A stretch of 16,076 nucleotides of DNA from Clostridiales bacterium UBA7044 (GCA_002493965.1 DLAP01000005.1:1-16076); one strand, 5' to 3'. Numbered from the stretch's first letter, positions 1 to 8,723 are shown. The notes: generated by a model not told the origin, from the letters alone. Numbers and translations are program-made.

Positions 1-24
1 GGAGACTTTTTTGACACGCTGAAG
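1..24 (-). repeat. Recurrent hairpin-tail motif, copy 1
   Basis: The plus strand holds the core TTTTTGACACGCTG at 8-21, preceded by GGAGAC and followed by GAAG. The same 14-nt core occurs at 5311-5324 (+) and 16044-16057 (-). Read on the minus strand it directly follows the hairpin behind the EF-G-like gene, as CTTCAGCGTGTCAAAAAAG. Its function is unknown. It gives an A-tract, not a U-tract, after the hairpin. Confidence 0.6.
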
Positions 25-53
25 ATCCCGCACACCGAAAGGTGTGCGGGATC
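24..53 (-). terminator. Hairpin downstream of the EF-G-like gene
   Basis: A perfect 13-bp stem (24-36 with 41-53) with a 4-nt loop lies 11 bases past the stop codon of the minus-strand gene. In the sense of that gene the hairpin is followed by CTTCAGCGTGTCAAAAAAG, so the usual U-run is missing. It may be a transcript 3'-end or stability structure, not a textbook intrinsic terminator. Confidence 0.6.
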
Positions 54-64
54 CTTTACTTACT

Positions 65-2128
<2,064 letters not shown>

Positions 2129-2140
2129 AGTAGTTTTGAC

Positions 2141-2146
2141 TCCTTT
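2141..2146 (-). promoter_or_regulatory. Ribosome binding site of the EF-G-like gene
   Basis: AAAGGA on the minus strand, 12 bases before the ATG at 2128. It supports this start over the upstream in-frame ATG at 2221, which would add 31 residues unlike the family. Confidence 0.7.
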
Positions 2147-2192
2147 CGGGAAGGGGATCCTTCCATGTGGGCGCGGACACCCGAATGATGAC

Positions 2193-2221
2193 ATTATACA
2201 CGAAAGGGAAGCCGAATGCAA
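2193..2221 (-). promoter_or_regulatory. Sigma-A-type promoter for the EF-G-like gene
   Basis: Minus strand TTGCAT (2216-2221), a 17-base spacer, then a perfect TATAAT (2193-2198). Initiation would fall near 2186 and give a leader of about 58 bases. The -35 box matches the consensus only partly. Confidence 0.6.
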
Positions 2222-2358
2222 TGTCTTTTTTCGGCAGATTGCAAAATTGTGTAAAACAGCAGAGAGACACTTGTTTTCCTGTGCAAAACAACCAAAAACT
2301 AAAGTGTAAAATCTGGCACAGTGTACAAGACGGTTTTGCCAGAAAAAAGAGAAGCCTA

Positions 2359-2387
2359 TGGAAAAATCCCGCTTCCCATGTTACAAT
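2359..2387 (+). promoter_or_regulatory. Extended -10 promoter for the RsmF-like gene
   Basis: TGGAAA (2359-2364), a 17-base spacer, then TACAAT (2382-2387) preceded by TG one base upstream (2379-2380), the extended -10 form. The predicted start near 2394 gives a leader of about 25 bases. Confidence 0.55.
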
Positions 2388-2419
2388 AAAGAAAAATGAG
2401 GAAGACAGAGGGGAACGCT

Positions 2420-3712
2420 ATGCTGCCGGAAGCTTTTTTATCGCGAATGAAAGAACAGTTGGGGGAGGAATACCCCGAGTACATAAAAAGCCTGGAGCGG
2501 CCCCGGGCGGTGGCCCTGCGGTTCAATCCCCTGAAGGGGGAAAGGCCTGACCTGCCCTTCGTCGGGGAGCAGGTGCTTTGGGAAGAAAATGGCTATTACT
2601 ATGATCCGGAGGCCCGGCCCGGTCTGCACGTTTACCATGAGGCCGGCGTATATTATCTACAGGAGGCCAGCGCCATGGCTCCGGTTGTTCTCCTGGATCC
2701 TCAGCCGGGAGAGCGGATTTGTGACCTGTGTGCCGCACCCGGCGGAAAGTCCACCCAGATTGCGGGACGCATGATGGGCGAGGGCTTCCTGCTGTGCAAT
2801 GAAATTAACCCCAAGCGGGCGAAAATCCTGTCCCGGAACATCGAGCGAATGGGCGTTTCCAATGCCTTGGTGACAAACGAGCATCCGGAAACGTTGGCTT
2901 CCCGGCTCCCTGGGTTTTTCCACCGGGTGCTGGTGGATGCCCCCTGCTCCGGAGAGGGAATGTTCCGGAAGGAGGAAGCGGCGGTGACGGACTGGAGTCC
3001 GGAGACGGTGGCCATGTGTGCCCGCCGCCAGAGGGAAATTCTCCATTCCGCTGCCAAGCTGGTGGCGCCTGGGGGACGGCTGGTCTACTCCACCTGCACC
3101 TTCGCCCCGGAGGAGGATGAAATGACCGTGGCGGCGTTCCTGGAAAGCCACCCGGAATTTACGCCGGAAAAAGTGGATGCCCCCTGGTTTACCCCCGGAG
3201 AGGCGGGAAACTACCGGATGTGGCCCCATAAGCTGCTGGGAGAAGGACACTTTGCCGCCGTACTGCGGAAAAACGGGGGAGAGGAAGAAGGGAAGGTTAG
3301 CCCCATGAAAGGGGAAACCCTTCCGAAGCCTTGGAAGGAATTTGCCCGTACCTTGGGCATTGCGATGCCGGAAGGAAAGTGCGTGTCCTTCGGAAGCAGC
3401 CTTTACTGGGGACCAATGGAACTGCTGGAGCTAAAGGGACTAAAGGTTCTCCGTCCTGGCCTGGAATTGGGAACGGTGAAGAAGGATCGGTTCGAGCCTG
3501 CCCACGCTCTGGCCCTGTGGCTGGGCAGCTGCAAAAATACCCAGGACTATCCCCCGGAAAGCCGGGAGATGGCAGCCTATCTCCACGGGGAGGTTATAGC
3601 ATCAGGAAAGAAGGGCTGGTGTCTGGTGACGGCGGGCGGCTATTCCATCGGCTGGGGAAAGGGAGATGGGGCCGTTCTTAAGAACCACTACCCCAAGGGG
3701 CTGAGAAGGTAG
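2420..3712 (+). CDS. RsmF/NOP2-family rRNA (cytosine-5) methyltransferase
   Basis: 430 residues. SAM-dependent RNA m5C methyltransferase of the RsmB/RsmF/NOP2 family. The SAM-binding motif CAAPGGKS is at 104-111. Motif IV DAPCSGEG (Cys176) and motif VI STCT (Cys226) supply the two conserved cysteines, one a nucleophile and one for product release. The C-terminal third, with a GxSLYWGPMELLELKGLKVLRPG-like segment split around 330-350, matches the PUA-like RNA-binding extension of RsmF. The likely substrate is 16S rRNA; the exact cytosine cannot be read from sequence. The start at 2420 is chosen over 2396 because AGAGGGGAA sits 4-12 bases before it. It is expressed alone from its own promoter, and murA follows with a separate promoter. 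Confidence 0.9.
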   Translation: MLPEAFLSRMKEQLGEEYPEYIKSLERPRAVALRFNPLKGERPDLPFVGEQVLWEENGYYYDPEARPGLHVYHEAGVYYLQEASAMAPVVLLDPQPGERICDLCAAPGGKSTQIAGRMMGEGFLLCNEINPKRAKILSRNIERMGVSNALVTNEHPETLASRLPGFFHRVLVDAPCSGEGMFRKEEAAVTDWSPETVAMCARRQREILHSAAKLVAPGGRLVYSTCTFAPEEDEMTVAAFLESHPEFTPEKVDAPWFTPGEAGNYRMWPHKLLGEGHFAAVLRKNGGEEEGKVSPMKGETLPKPWKEFARTLGIAMPEGKCVSFGSSLYWGPMELLELKGLKVLRPGLELGTVKKDRFEPAHALALWLGSCKNTQDYPPESREMAAYLHGEVIASGKKGWCLVTAGGYSIGWGKGDGAVLKNHYPKGLRR

Positions 3713-3737
3713 GACGGGCGAGAGAAGGTTTTTTACC

Positions 3738-3766
3738 TTTACATTCCCGGAAATCTATGTTATAAT
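3738..3766 (+). promoter_or_regulatory. Strong sigma-A promoter for murA
   Basis: TTTACA (3738-3743), exactly 17 bases, then perfect TATAAT (3761-3766). The start is predicted near 3773, giving a leader of about 63 bases. This is one of the best promoter matches in the window. Confidence 0.8.
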
Positions 3767-3786
3767 AACAAAACATCTGTATCTGT

Positions 3787-3805
3787 GGCTGCAGGGCAGC
3801 CTTTT
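3787..3805 (+). promoter_or_regulatory. Small hairpin with T-run in the murA leader
   Basis: GGCTGC (3787-3792) pairs perfectly with GCAGCC (3796-3801) across a 3-nt loop and is followed by TTTT. It lies about 14 bases into the predicted transcript. It could be a weak attenuator or a 5'-end stabiliser; nothing in the sequence decides this. Confidence 0.35.
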
Positions 3806-3835
3806 CCATTACTTATCACAAGGAGAGGATATTCC

Positions 3836-5107
3836 TTGGCCAGATATGAAATTAACGGAGGCAGACCCTTAACCGGAACCGTCACCATCAGCGGCGCGAA
3901 AAACGCGGCGGTGGCGATTTTACCGGCGGCGCTGCTGGTCAGCGGCAGGTGCCGGATCGAGAATGTACCGGATATTTCCGATGTCCGGATCCTTCTGAAT
4001 ATTTTGGAGGGCATGGGGGCAAAAGTTGAACTGCCAGAGCCGGAGGTTGTGGAGATCGACTGCTCCGATGTTCAGCGGACGGAGCCGGATGCCGAGCTGG
4101 TGCGGCAGATGCGGGCCAGCTATTACCTGATGGGGGCATTGCTCGGCCGGTTCGGAAAGGCCCATGTGGCGCTCCCCGGCGGCTGCAATTTCGCCTCCCG
4201 TCCCATTGACCAGCACATCAAGGGCTTCTTGGGTCTGGGTGCCCAGGTGGATGAGACGGAGGAATACGTTGCCCTGGAGCCGGGTGAGGAAGGTCTTCGA
4301 GGAAATCGGATCAGCCTGGATATGGCCTCCGTGGGCGCGACGGTGAACATCATGCTGGCGGCCACTCTGATTCCCGGCCAGACCATTATTGAGAACGCCG
4401 CCAAGGAGCCGCACATCGTCGACCTTGCCAACTTCTTAAATACCATGGGGGCGCGGGTCAGCGGCGCGGGTACTGATACCGTAAAAATCAAGGGTGTCAA
4501 TTCCCTCCGGGGCGGCACCTATGCCATCATCCCTGACCAGATCGAGGCAGGTACTTATCTGGCGGCCGTCACGGCCACAGGCGGCAATGTGCTGGTCCGC
4601 AATGTGATTCCCAAGCACCTGGACTGCATCACCACAAAGCTTCAGGAAATGGGCGCAAAGGTCGTATGTTACGATGATGCCGTCCGGATCATCCGCAGCG
4701 AGCCTCTGCGGCGGACCACGGTGAAGACCCATCCCTATCCCGGTTTCCCCACGGATATGCAGGCCCAGGTCTGCGTGTGCATGGCAATGGCGAATGGGGT
4801 CAGTCTCCTGACGGAGAGCGTGTATGAGACCCGGTTCTTCGGCTACTGCGAGGAGCTGGAGAGTATGGGCGCGAACATCAAAATCAATGGTAAGACTGCC
4901 ACCGTCACCGGCGTGGAGCAGCTTTACGGCGCTACGGTTTTTGCCCACGACCTGCGGGCGGGCGCGGCTCTGGTGATCGCGGGGCTGGCGGCAGAGGGAA
5001 CTACTTATGTGGAGAACATCCACTTCATCGAGCGGGGCTATGAGAACCTGGTGGAGAAGCTGACTGCTCTGGGAGCAGACATCCGCCGGGTGGAGGATGA
5101 AACTTAA
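3836..5107 (+). CDS. murA: UDP-N-acetylglucosamine 1-carboxyvinyltransferase
   Basis: 423 residues, the usual MurA length. It transfers enolpyruvate from PEP to UDP-GlcNAc, the first committed step of peptidoglycan synthesis, in the cytoplasm. The N-terminal SGAKNAAV places Lys22 where E. coli MurA has it. LPGGC at 113-117 carries the catalytic Cys117, the residue fosfomycin alkylates, so the enzyme should be of the fosfomycin-sensitive class; followed by the conserved RPxDQHIKG. The start is TTG at 3836, with AGGAGAGG (3821-3828) seven bases upstream. An in-frame GTG at 3785 would add 17 residues unlike MurA and has no good ribosome binding site. Clostridia often carry two MurA paralogues, and I cannot tell which this is. 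Confidence 0.96.
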   Translation: MARYEINGGRPLTGTVTISGAKNAAVAILPAALLVSGRCRIENVPDISDVRILLNILEGMGAKVELPEPEVVEIDCSDVQRTEPDAELVRQMRASYYLMGALLGRFGKAHVALPGGCNFASRPIDQHIKGFLGLGAQVDETEEYVALEPGEEGLRGNRISLDMASVGATVNIMLAATLIPGQTIIENAAKEPHIVDLANFLNTMGARVSGAGTDTVKIKGVNSLRGGTYAIIPDQIEAGTYLAAVTATGGNVLVRNVIPKHLDCITTKLQEMGAKVVCYDDAVRIIRSEPLRRTTVKTHPYPGFPTDMQAQVCVCMAMANGVSLLTESVYETRFFGYCEELESMGANIKINGKTATVTGVEQLYGATVFAHDLRAGAALVIAGLAAEGTTYVENIHFIERGYENLVEKLTALGADIRRVEDET

Positions 5108-5113
5108 TTCAGA

Positions 5114-5144
5114 AAGCGGCTCCGGTCTTGCGCCTGAGCCGCTT
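5114..5144 (+). terminator. Hairpin just after murA
   Basis: AAGCGGCTC (5114-5122) pairs perfectly with GAGCCGCTT (5136-5144), starting 7 bases after the murA stop. It is followed by CAGACTGCCGAAAAAC, a variant of the CAGCGTGTCAAAAA tail seen after other hairpins in this window, and not by a T-run. A second hairpin with nearly the same stem and a real T-run follows at 5325-5358. Confidence 0.55.
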
Positions 5145-5162
5145 CAGACTGCCGAAAAACTA

Positions 5163-5295
5163 TGTCATTCTGAGCCAGTCCTCAGACTGGCGTGAGAATC
5201 CCCCAGATTTTTAAACTATTTCGAGAAAAAATGCCAGGTATTCCCGCAATTCCGGGGGATTGCCACACCAGCCTGCGGGCTGGTTCGCAATGACA
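5163..5295. repeat. REP/BIME-like element: two inverted 42-nt repeats
   Basis: The left unit (5163-5204) and the reverse complement of the right unit (5254-5295) align without gaps over 42 positions, 33 identical. Both begin TGTCATT and end AATCCCCC. Each contains a small hairpin, CCAGTC/GACTGG on the left and CCAGCC/GGCTGG on the right, where one base pair changes by covariation (T-A to C-G). A 49-nt centre separates them. The layout matches bacterial REP pairs or a short MITE. No transposase is present. Confidence 0.75.
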
Positions 5296-5304
5296 TCTTT
5301 TTTT

Positions 5305-5327
5305 GGGAGCTTTTTGACACGCTGAAG
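5305..5327 (+). repeat. Recurrent hairpin-tail motif, copy 2
   Basis: GGGAGC followed by TTTTTGACACGCTG (5311-5324) and AAG, nearly identical to 1-24 and to the reverse complement of 16044-16062. It abuts the hairpin at 5325-5354, as the other copies abut hairpins, and starts 9 bases past the REP-like element. Confidence 0.65.
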
Positions 5328-5358
5328 CGGTTCTGGGTTTCCCCTGAGCCGCTTTTTT
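5325..5358 (+). terminator. Intrinsic terminator between murA and tcdA
   Basis: AAGCGGTTC (5325-5333) pairs with GAGCCGCTT (5346-5354) with one G-T wobble, running into TTTTTT (5353-5358). This is a standard intrinsic terminator on the plus strand, ending 12 bases before the tcdA start codon. It should stop read-through from murA, yet I see no promoter between it and tcdA. Confidence 0.65.
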
Positions 5359-5370
5359 ACAGGAGGAATT

Positions 5371-6108
5371 ATGAAAGAACAATTTTTCCGCACGGAAATG
5401 CTGCTGGGGGCGGCGGCCATGGAGCGGCTCCAAAAGGCCCGGGTAGCCGTTTTCGGGCTGGGCGGCGTAGGGGGCTATGTAGTGGAGGCTCTGGCAAGGG
5501 GCGGGATTGGGCAGCTGGACCTGGTGGACAATGACACGGTGAGCCTTTCCAATCTGAACCGTCAGATTCTTGCCACCCATTCCACAGTTGGAATGGCAAA
5601 AACCGAGGCGGCCCGGCGGCGGGTGCAGGACATTAACCCGGACTGCGCTGTCCGTACCTACAATATATTTTATACGCCGGAAACGGCGGACGCTTTCGAC
5701 TTCCGGGAATACGATTATATTGTGGATGCCATCGACACGGTGACAGGGAAGCTTCATCTGGTGGAGCGGGCAAGCGCTGCGGGAACCCCCATTATCTCCT
5801 GCATGGGGACAGGCAATAAGCTGGACGCTTCCGCCTTTCAGGTGGCGGACATTTCCAAAACCTCCATGTGTCCCCTGGCCCGGGTCATGCGCAAAGAGCT
5901 GGGGAAGCGGGGCATCAAGCACCTGAAGGTGGTCTATTCTCAGGAGGAGGTCATGACCCCCAGGGGCTGGGAGGAAGAAGCAGCCGAGCTGGGAAGACGG
6001 CAGATTCCGGGGAGCGTGTCCTTTGTGCCGGGGGCGGCGGGGCTGATCCTGGCGGGAGAAGTTTTGAAGGATATTGGACTTAGAGAACGAAAAGGAAAAG
6101 CTTTATGA
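5371..6108 (+). CDS. tcdA: tRNA threonylcarbamoyladenosine dehydratase
   Basis: 245 residues, E1-like (ThiF/MoeB/HesA superfamily), of the TcdA/YgdL/CsdL type. It uses ATP to cyclise t6A at position 37 of ANN-decoding tRNAs to ct6A. The nucleotide-binding loop GLGGVGG is at 29-35, the ribose-binding acidic segment LVDNDTV at 51-57, and the conserved NLNRQ at 61-65. It lacks the C-terminal extensions of MoeB and ThiF. AGGAGG (5361-5366) lies 4 bases before the ATG. The TGA overlaps the ATG of the next gene by ATGA, so the two are translationally coupled. Its own promoter is not apparent, and an intrinsic terminator stands directly upstream. Confidence 0.9.
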   Translation: MKEQFFRTEMLLGAAAMERLQKARVAVFGLGGVGGYVVEALARGGIGQLDLVDNDTVSLSNLNRQILATHSTVGMAKTEAARRRVQDINPDCAVRTYNIFYTPETADAFDFREYDYIVDAIDTVTGKLHLVERASAAGTPIISCMGTGNKLDASAFQVADISKTSMCPLARVMRKELGKRGIKHLKVVYSQEEVMTPRGWEEEAAELGRRQIPGSVSFVPGAAGLILAGEVLKDIGLRERKGKAL

Positions 6109-6623
6109 TACGAAAAGCAGTCAGGAATGACATAGATCGGGTGGAAGCAATTTATAATGCCATTCACAGCGGCATCGAGGAAGGACGGATTCCACAGAAG
6201 TGGGTGCGAAACGTGTACCCCACCAAGCAGACGGCGCTCCGGGCCTTAGAGAATGGGGAGCTGTTTGTAGAGGTGGAGAACGGCGCGGTAACGGCGGCGG
6301 CCATCCTCAACCAGAAGCAGGGCCCGGAATATGAGGAAGGCAATTGGCGGTATGAGGCCCCGTCGGAAGAAATCATGGTTCTGCACACCCTGGTGGTAGA
6401 CCCCCGATACTTCGGCAGGGGCTATGGCACCCGGATGATGGCTTTTTATGAGCAGTACGGGAAGGACGGGGGCTGTCAGTACCTTCGCCTGAATACCCAG
6501 GCCCAGAACACCCCGGCCCGGAGATTCTACGAGAAGCTGGGCTATGAGGAAGCAGGCAGCACCGGATGTACCTTCCATGGGATTCCGGATGTGGAGCTGG
6601 TCTTTCTGGAAAAGAAACTGTGA
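6105..6623 (+). CDS. GNAT-family N-acetyltransferase
   Basis: 172 residues covering a single GNAT domain. The acetyl-CoA pyrophosphate loop RGYGTR is at 105-110 after the VVDPRYFG strand, and the typical C-terminal FYEKLGY is at 141-147. An acyl-CoA-dependent transfer to an amine is likely; the substrate is not predictable. The start overlaps the tcdA stop (ATGA), which suggests coupled translation and possibly a shared expression need. An intrinsic terminator follows at once. Confidence 0.85.
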   Translation: MIRKAVRNDIDRVEAIYNAIHSGIEEGRIPQKWVRNVYPTKQTALRALENGELFVEVENGAVTAAAILNQKQGPEYEEGNWRYEAPSEEIMVLHTLVVDPRYFGRGYGTRMMAFYEQYGKDGGCQYLRLNTQAQNTPARRFYEKLGYEEAGSTGCTFHGIPDVELVFLEKKL

Positions 6624-6627
6624 AAAT

Positions 6628-6666
6628 ACCGCCCAATGGAGGTGCTCTCCATGGGCGGTTTCGTTT
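6628..6666 (+). terminator. Intrinsic terminator after the GNAT gene
   Basis: A long stem of ACCGCCCA-type sequence (6628-6641) pairs with its complement ending at 6659, with a single bulged A, followed by TTTCGTTTT. It begins 4 bases after the stop codon. Confidence 0.8.
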
Positions 6667-6729
6667 TGCCTTTAGGAAATACATAAATAATGTATTTCTT
6701 AAATTATTTTAGAATTAAAGTAAATTATA

Positions 6730-6757
6730 TTGACATTCATATGAAATGTGATAATAT
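6730..6757 (+). promoter_or_regulatory. Promoter for the secreted-protein cluster
   Basis: A perfect TTGACA (6730-6735), a 16-base spacer, then TAATAT (6752-6757) with TG at 6749-6750, giving an extended -10. The 10-bp palindrome TTCATATGAA (6736-6745) lies between the boxes, where a repressor would block polymerase. The predicted leader runs about 100 bases to the ATG at 6866. Confidence 0.6.
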
Positions 6758-6865
6758 ACAATTATAAAAGATTTAATAAAAGACGGTGGACCCGATGCAG
6801 TAATTATTATCTTTCAAAAGTGTTCATATGAGGACGACTCTTTTTTGAGTAGAAAGGACATGCTT

Positions 6866-7297
6866 ATGAAAAAAGTAATTATCTTCATTCTGACAATGGT
6901 TATGCTTTTATCGCTGTCAAGTCCTGCGTTGGCAACTGAAATTGAAATAAAAGCTGTAGCTGATGATACTCCAATCATGCCTCTGGCTACGCTTTCTATT
7001 GATTTTACTTTGCTTGCATCAGGATCATACAAATGCGCTACGGATACATACTACATTCATGACGGTGATACCATCCTTCACATCACTTCGTGTACATGGT
7101 CGCCTGCGACATCGAATGTGCGGATCGGATTCCGGAATGTTGATACAGGCGTTCTTTACGGAGTGACTTTTAAAAATGGTGCAATCGGTGAATATAAAAT
7201 CACAACAGAAAATCTCCCTGCCGGGGAATATGACGTCTTTATTAAAAATTCTGGGACGCAAAGCATTTCCGGAGCATTGCAATACTGGGTGGAATAA
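6866..7297 (+). CDS. Small secreted protein, CTWxPA family, paralogue A
   Basis: 143 residues; I do not recognise a named family. The N-terminus is a signal peptide (MKK, hydrophobic stretch about 4-20, SPALA cleavage region near 20-23), so the protein is exported. The mature part has DTYYI at 60-64, CTWSPA at 76-81 and LPAGEYDV at 117-124, and ends ISGALQYWVE. The same blocks occur in the same order in the protein at 8020-8451, and CTWxPA and the PxGxY block occur in the lipoprotein between them. The pattern of short alternating hydrophobic strands suggests an all-beta domain (inference). AGAAAGGA (6851-6858) lies seven bases before the ATG. An ATG six bases earlier is possible but worse spaced. 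The gene is markedly AT-richer than the housekeeping genes, which suggests acquisition. Confidence 0.75.
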   Translation: MKKVIIFILTMVMLLSLSSPALATEIEIKAVADDTPIMPLATLSIDFTLLASGSYKCATDTYYIHDGDTILHITSCTWSPATSNVRIGFRNVDTGVLYGVTFKNGAIGEYKITTENLPAGEYDVFIKNSGTQSISGALQYWVE

Positions 7298-7381
7298 GGA
7301 AGCGGCCATCCGCAATATTCCAATGTCTCCAGGATGCATGATCCAATCCTGCATGGCAAATAAAAGGAAGGAGGCATCCTG

Positions 7382-7921
7382 TTGAAAATTAATATTTTCT
7401 CTCACGGCAGCAAGTTTATTTTTGTGCTGCTGTGTGCTGTGGCCCTTTTGGGTGGCTGCGAGAAAAAAGGTCAAACGCTGGTGGCTTCGACTACCCCAAA
7501 GGATGCTGGCGGATTTGAAAGGGTTACCAACGCGGACCTTCCTGTTGTGGAATACGAGGACATTTCATCTTGCTTTACAGAATCCGCAGAGCCTTTATGT
7601 TCTGAGGAGGAGAAGAAGTCTGTCATTTGTGACCATCTTACCGGTAAAGAATTTGCCTGTTCTGAGAATAGAATCACCATTCCTATGGAAACACCTCAGA
7701 AACTGGCAATTCACTGTACCTGGGACCCGGCTTCCAGAAAGGTGTACATTGGGCTGAAAGGCGAAGACAACACATATCTCAGCAAGTTTTCCCACGGCCA
7801 TGCGGCTGGCTTTTTTGATTTGCGTGAGATTCCGGATGGCGACTATGAAGTCGTGATGTTCAGCGATGATAACCCATCAATGCTTTCTGTTATGTTGTTC
7901 CAGATTCTGCCTGCGGATTGA
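7382..7921 (+). CDS. Predicted lipoprotein with a CTWxPA-family domain, paralogue B
   Basis: 179 residues. A hydrophobic segment (12-25) ends in a lipobox, LGGC, with the lipidated cysteine at 26, so it should be anchored on the outer face of the membrane. A low-complexity linker follows, then a Cys-rich stretch (64, 73, 83, 93). The C-terminal half carries HCTWDPA (111-117), VYIGL and IPDGDYEV (150-157). These align with the core of the secreted proteins on either side, but the C-terminal ISGxLQY block is degenerate. The start is TTG at 7382, with AAGGAGG (7368-7374) seven bases upstream. It is 84 bases after paralogue A and 98 bases before paralogue C, all on one strand. No known function; it may be the membrane-bound partner of the two soluble ones (inference). 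Confidence 0.7.
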   Translation: MKINIFSHGSKFIFVLLCAVALLGGCEKKGQTLVASTTPKDAGGFERVTNADLPVVEYEDISSCFTESAEPLCSEEEKKSVICDHLTGKEFACSENRITIPMETPQKLAIHCTWDPASRKVYIGLKGEDNTYLSKFSHGHAAGFFDLREIPDGDYEVVMFSDDNPSMLSVMLFQILPAD

Positions 7922-8019
7922 TCTTGCTGAATCCTCTGGTCTGCGCAGCATCAAGCAAAAATAATGTGGCTGCCGAAGTTTGACGTTTTGCAGTTTCTAT
8001 CTTTTGAAAGGAGTTATTC

Positions 8020-8451
8020 ATGAAAAAAATTCTTGGTTTATTTTTGGCCTGCATTTTGATTTTTGCATTGCCCTTGACGACGCAAGCAGCTGAGTATGTG
8101 CCATTAGACCTGGACACCTCGGCTGTTGTCCCGTATGCGGTGAAGTCACTTCCTTTTAGCGGGCTACAAGCTGATAAGTATGCTTACGGATACGATACCT
8201 ATTATATCAGCAATGGAGATACCACTCTCACTGTTTCTTCGTGTACGTGGTCACCTGCATCTCAAGACATTATGGTCGGCTTTGTAAATAAGGCCACAAA
8301 CGTATATTATGGTGTTGTTTTTTCTGGAGGCAGCATTACTCCCGGATCGGTGATTACAACCGCTAATTTGCCGGACGGAGATTACTTGGTAGTAGTTGGA
8401 AACTACGGCGACCAGAAGATTTCGGGTACACTCCAGTACTCTGTAACCTGA
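8020..8451 (+). CDS. Small secreted protein, CTWxPA family, paralogue C
   Basis: 143 residues, the same length as paralogue A. A signal peptide (MKKILG, hydrophobic 5-19, TTQAA cleavage region near 20-24) is followed by DTYYI (59-63), CTWSPA (75-80), YYGVVFSGG, LPDGDYLV (117-124) and ISGTLQYSVT. Cys75 is the only cysteine in the predicted mature protein. It matches the conserved one in A and B, so it cannot form an internal disulfide here. AAAGGAG (8007-8013) lies six bases before the ATG. A strong terminator follows. The family function is unknown; tandem duplication with divergence suggests host-, surface- or competitor-facing roles (inference). Confidence 0.75.
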   Translation: MKKILGLFLACILIFALPLTTQAAEYVPLDLDTSAVVPYAVKSLPFSGLQADKYAYGYDTYYISNGDTTLTVSSCTWSPASQDIMVGFVNKATNVYYGVVFSGGSITPGSVITTANLPDGDYLVVVGNYGDQKISGTLQYSVT

Positions 8452-8503
8452 ACACCATCAAGTACTTCAATTCCCTGCAATAATCGGCAGGGTACAATAG
8501 AAG

Positions 8504-8538
8504 CCCGGCAGTGGATTTCCACTGCCGGGTTTGATTTT
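8504..8538 (+). terminator. Intrinsic terminator after the secreted-protein cluster
   Basis: CCCGGCAGTGG (8504-8514) pairs perfectly with CCACTGCCGGG (8519-8529) around a 4-nt loop, followed by TTTGATTTT. It ends the three-gene cluster and lies just beyond the stop of the converging small gene at 8544-8723. Confidence 0.85.
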
Positions 8539-8543
8539 GGATG

Positions 8544-8723
8544 TTAAACTTCCATAGACTTGGTGGCAATCTCCATCAGGCACTTGGCCATGAAGGCATC
8601 GGGGGTCATGGCACCCAGATCGTTGCCCTTGCGGGTGCGGACGGACACGGTGCCGTTCTCCATATCCCGGTCGCCGACTACGATGGATAATACCAAAAAC
8701 AGGGCTGCCAGTTTTATTTTCAT
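8544..8723 (-). CDS. Chimeric small protein: signal-like start fused to ThrS C-terminus
   Basis: 59 residues. Residues 1-15 (MKIKLAALFLVLSIV) look like the start of a signal peptide or a membrane segment. From residue 15 on, VVGDRDMENGT through MEIATK copies the C-terminal tail of ThrS encoded at 10291-10420, then ends SMEV instead of DKSV. The nucleotide match (8561-8685 against 10291-10415) is 118 of 125. Six of the seven differences are at codon third positions, and the seventh gives Asp to Asn. AGGAG lies 8 bases before the ATG, and TTGATA-17-TATAAT lies upstream, so expression is plausible. It lacks nearly all of the ThrS anticodon-binding domain and cannot be a synthetase. Alternatives are a thrS pseudogene remnant that gained a start by chance, or a genuine fusion peptide. 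Confidence 0.55.
   Translation of the reverse strand: MKIKLAALFLVLSIVVGDRDMENGTVSVRTRKGNDLGAMTPDAFMAKCLMEIATKSMEV
8561..8690 (-). repeat. Partial duplicate of the thrS 3' end
   Basis: Collinear without gaps with 10291-10420 in the same orientation at an offset of 1730. Identity is high to about 8685 and fades by 8690. Together with the true thrS end it forms direct repeats flanking the ribbon-helix-helix, DUF3021-like and LytTR genes. Confidence 0.9.

Noticed and set aside
11..16. TTGACA within the recurrent motif as a -35 promoter box
   Set aside because: At the copies starting at 11 and 5314 there is no -10-like sequence 16-18 bases downstream; that stretch is hairpin stem or loop. The recurrence is better explained by the longer 14-nt core.
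2129..2221. 31-residue N-terminal extension of the EF-G-like protein
   Set aside because: The extra residues do not resemble the family, the predicted -10 box lies within them, and AAAGGA precedes the internal ATG.
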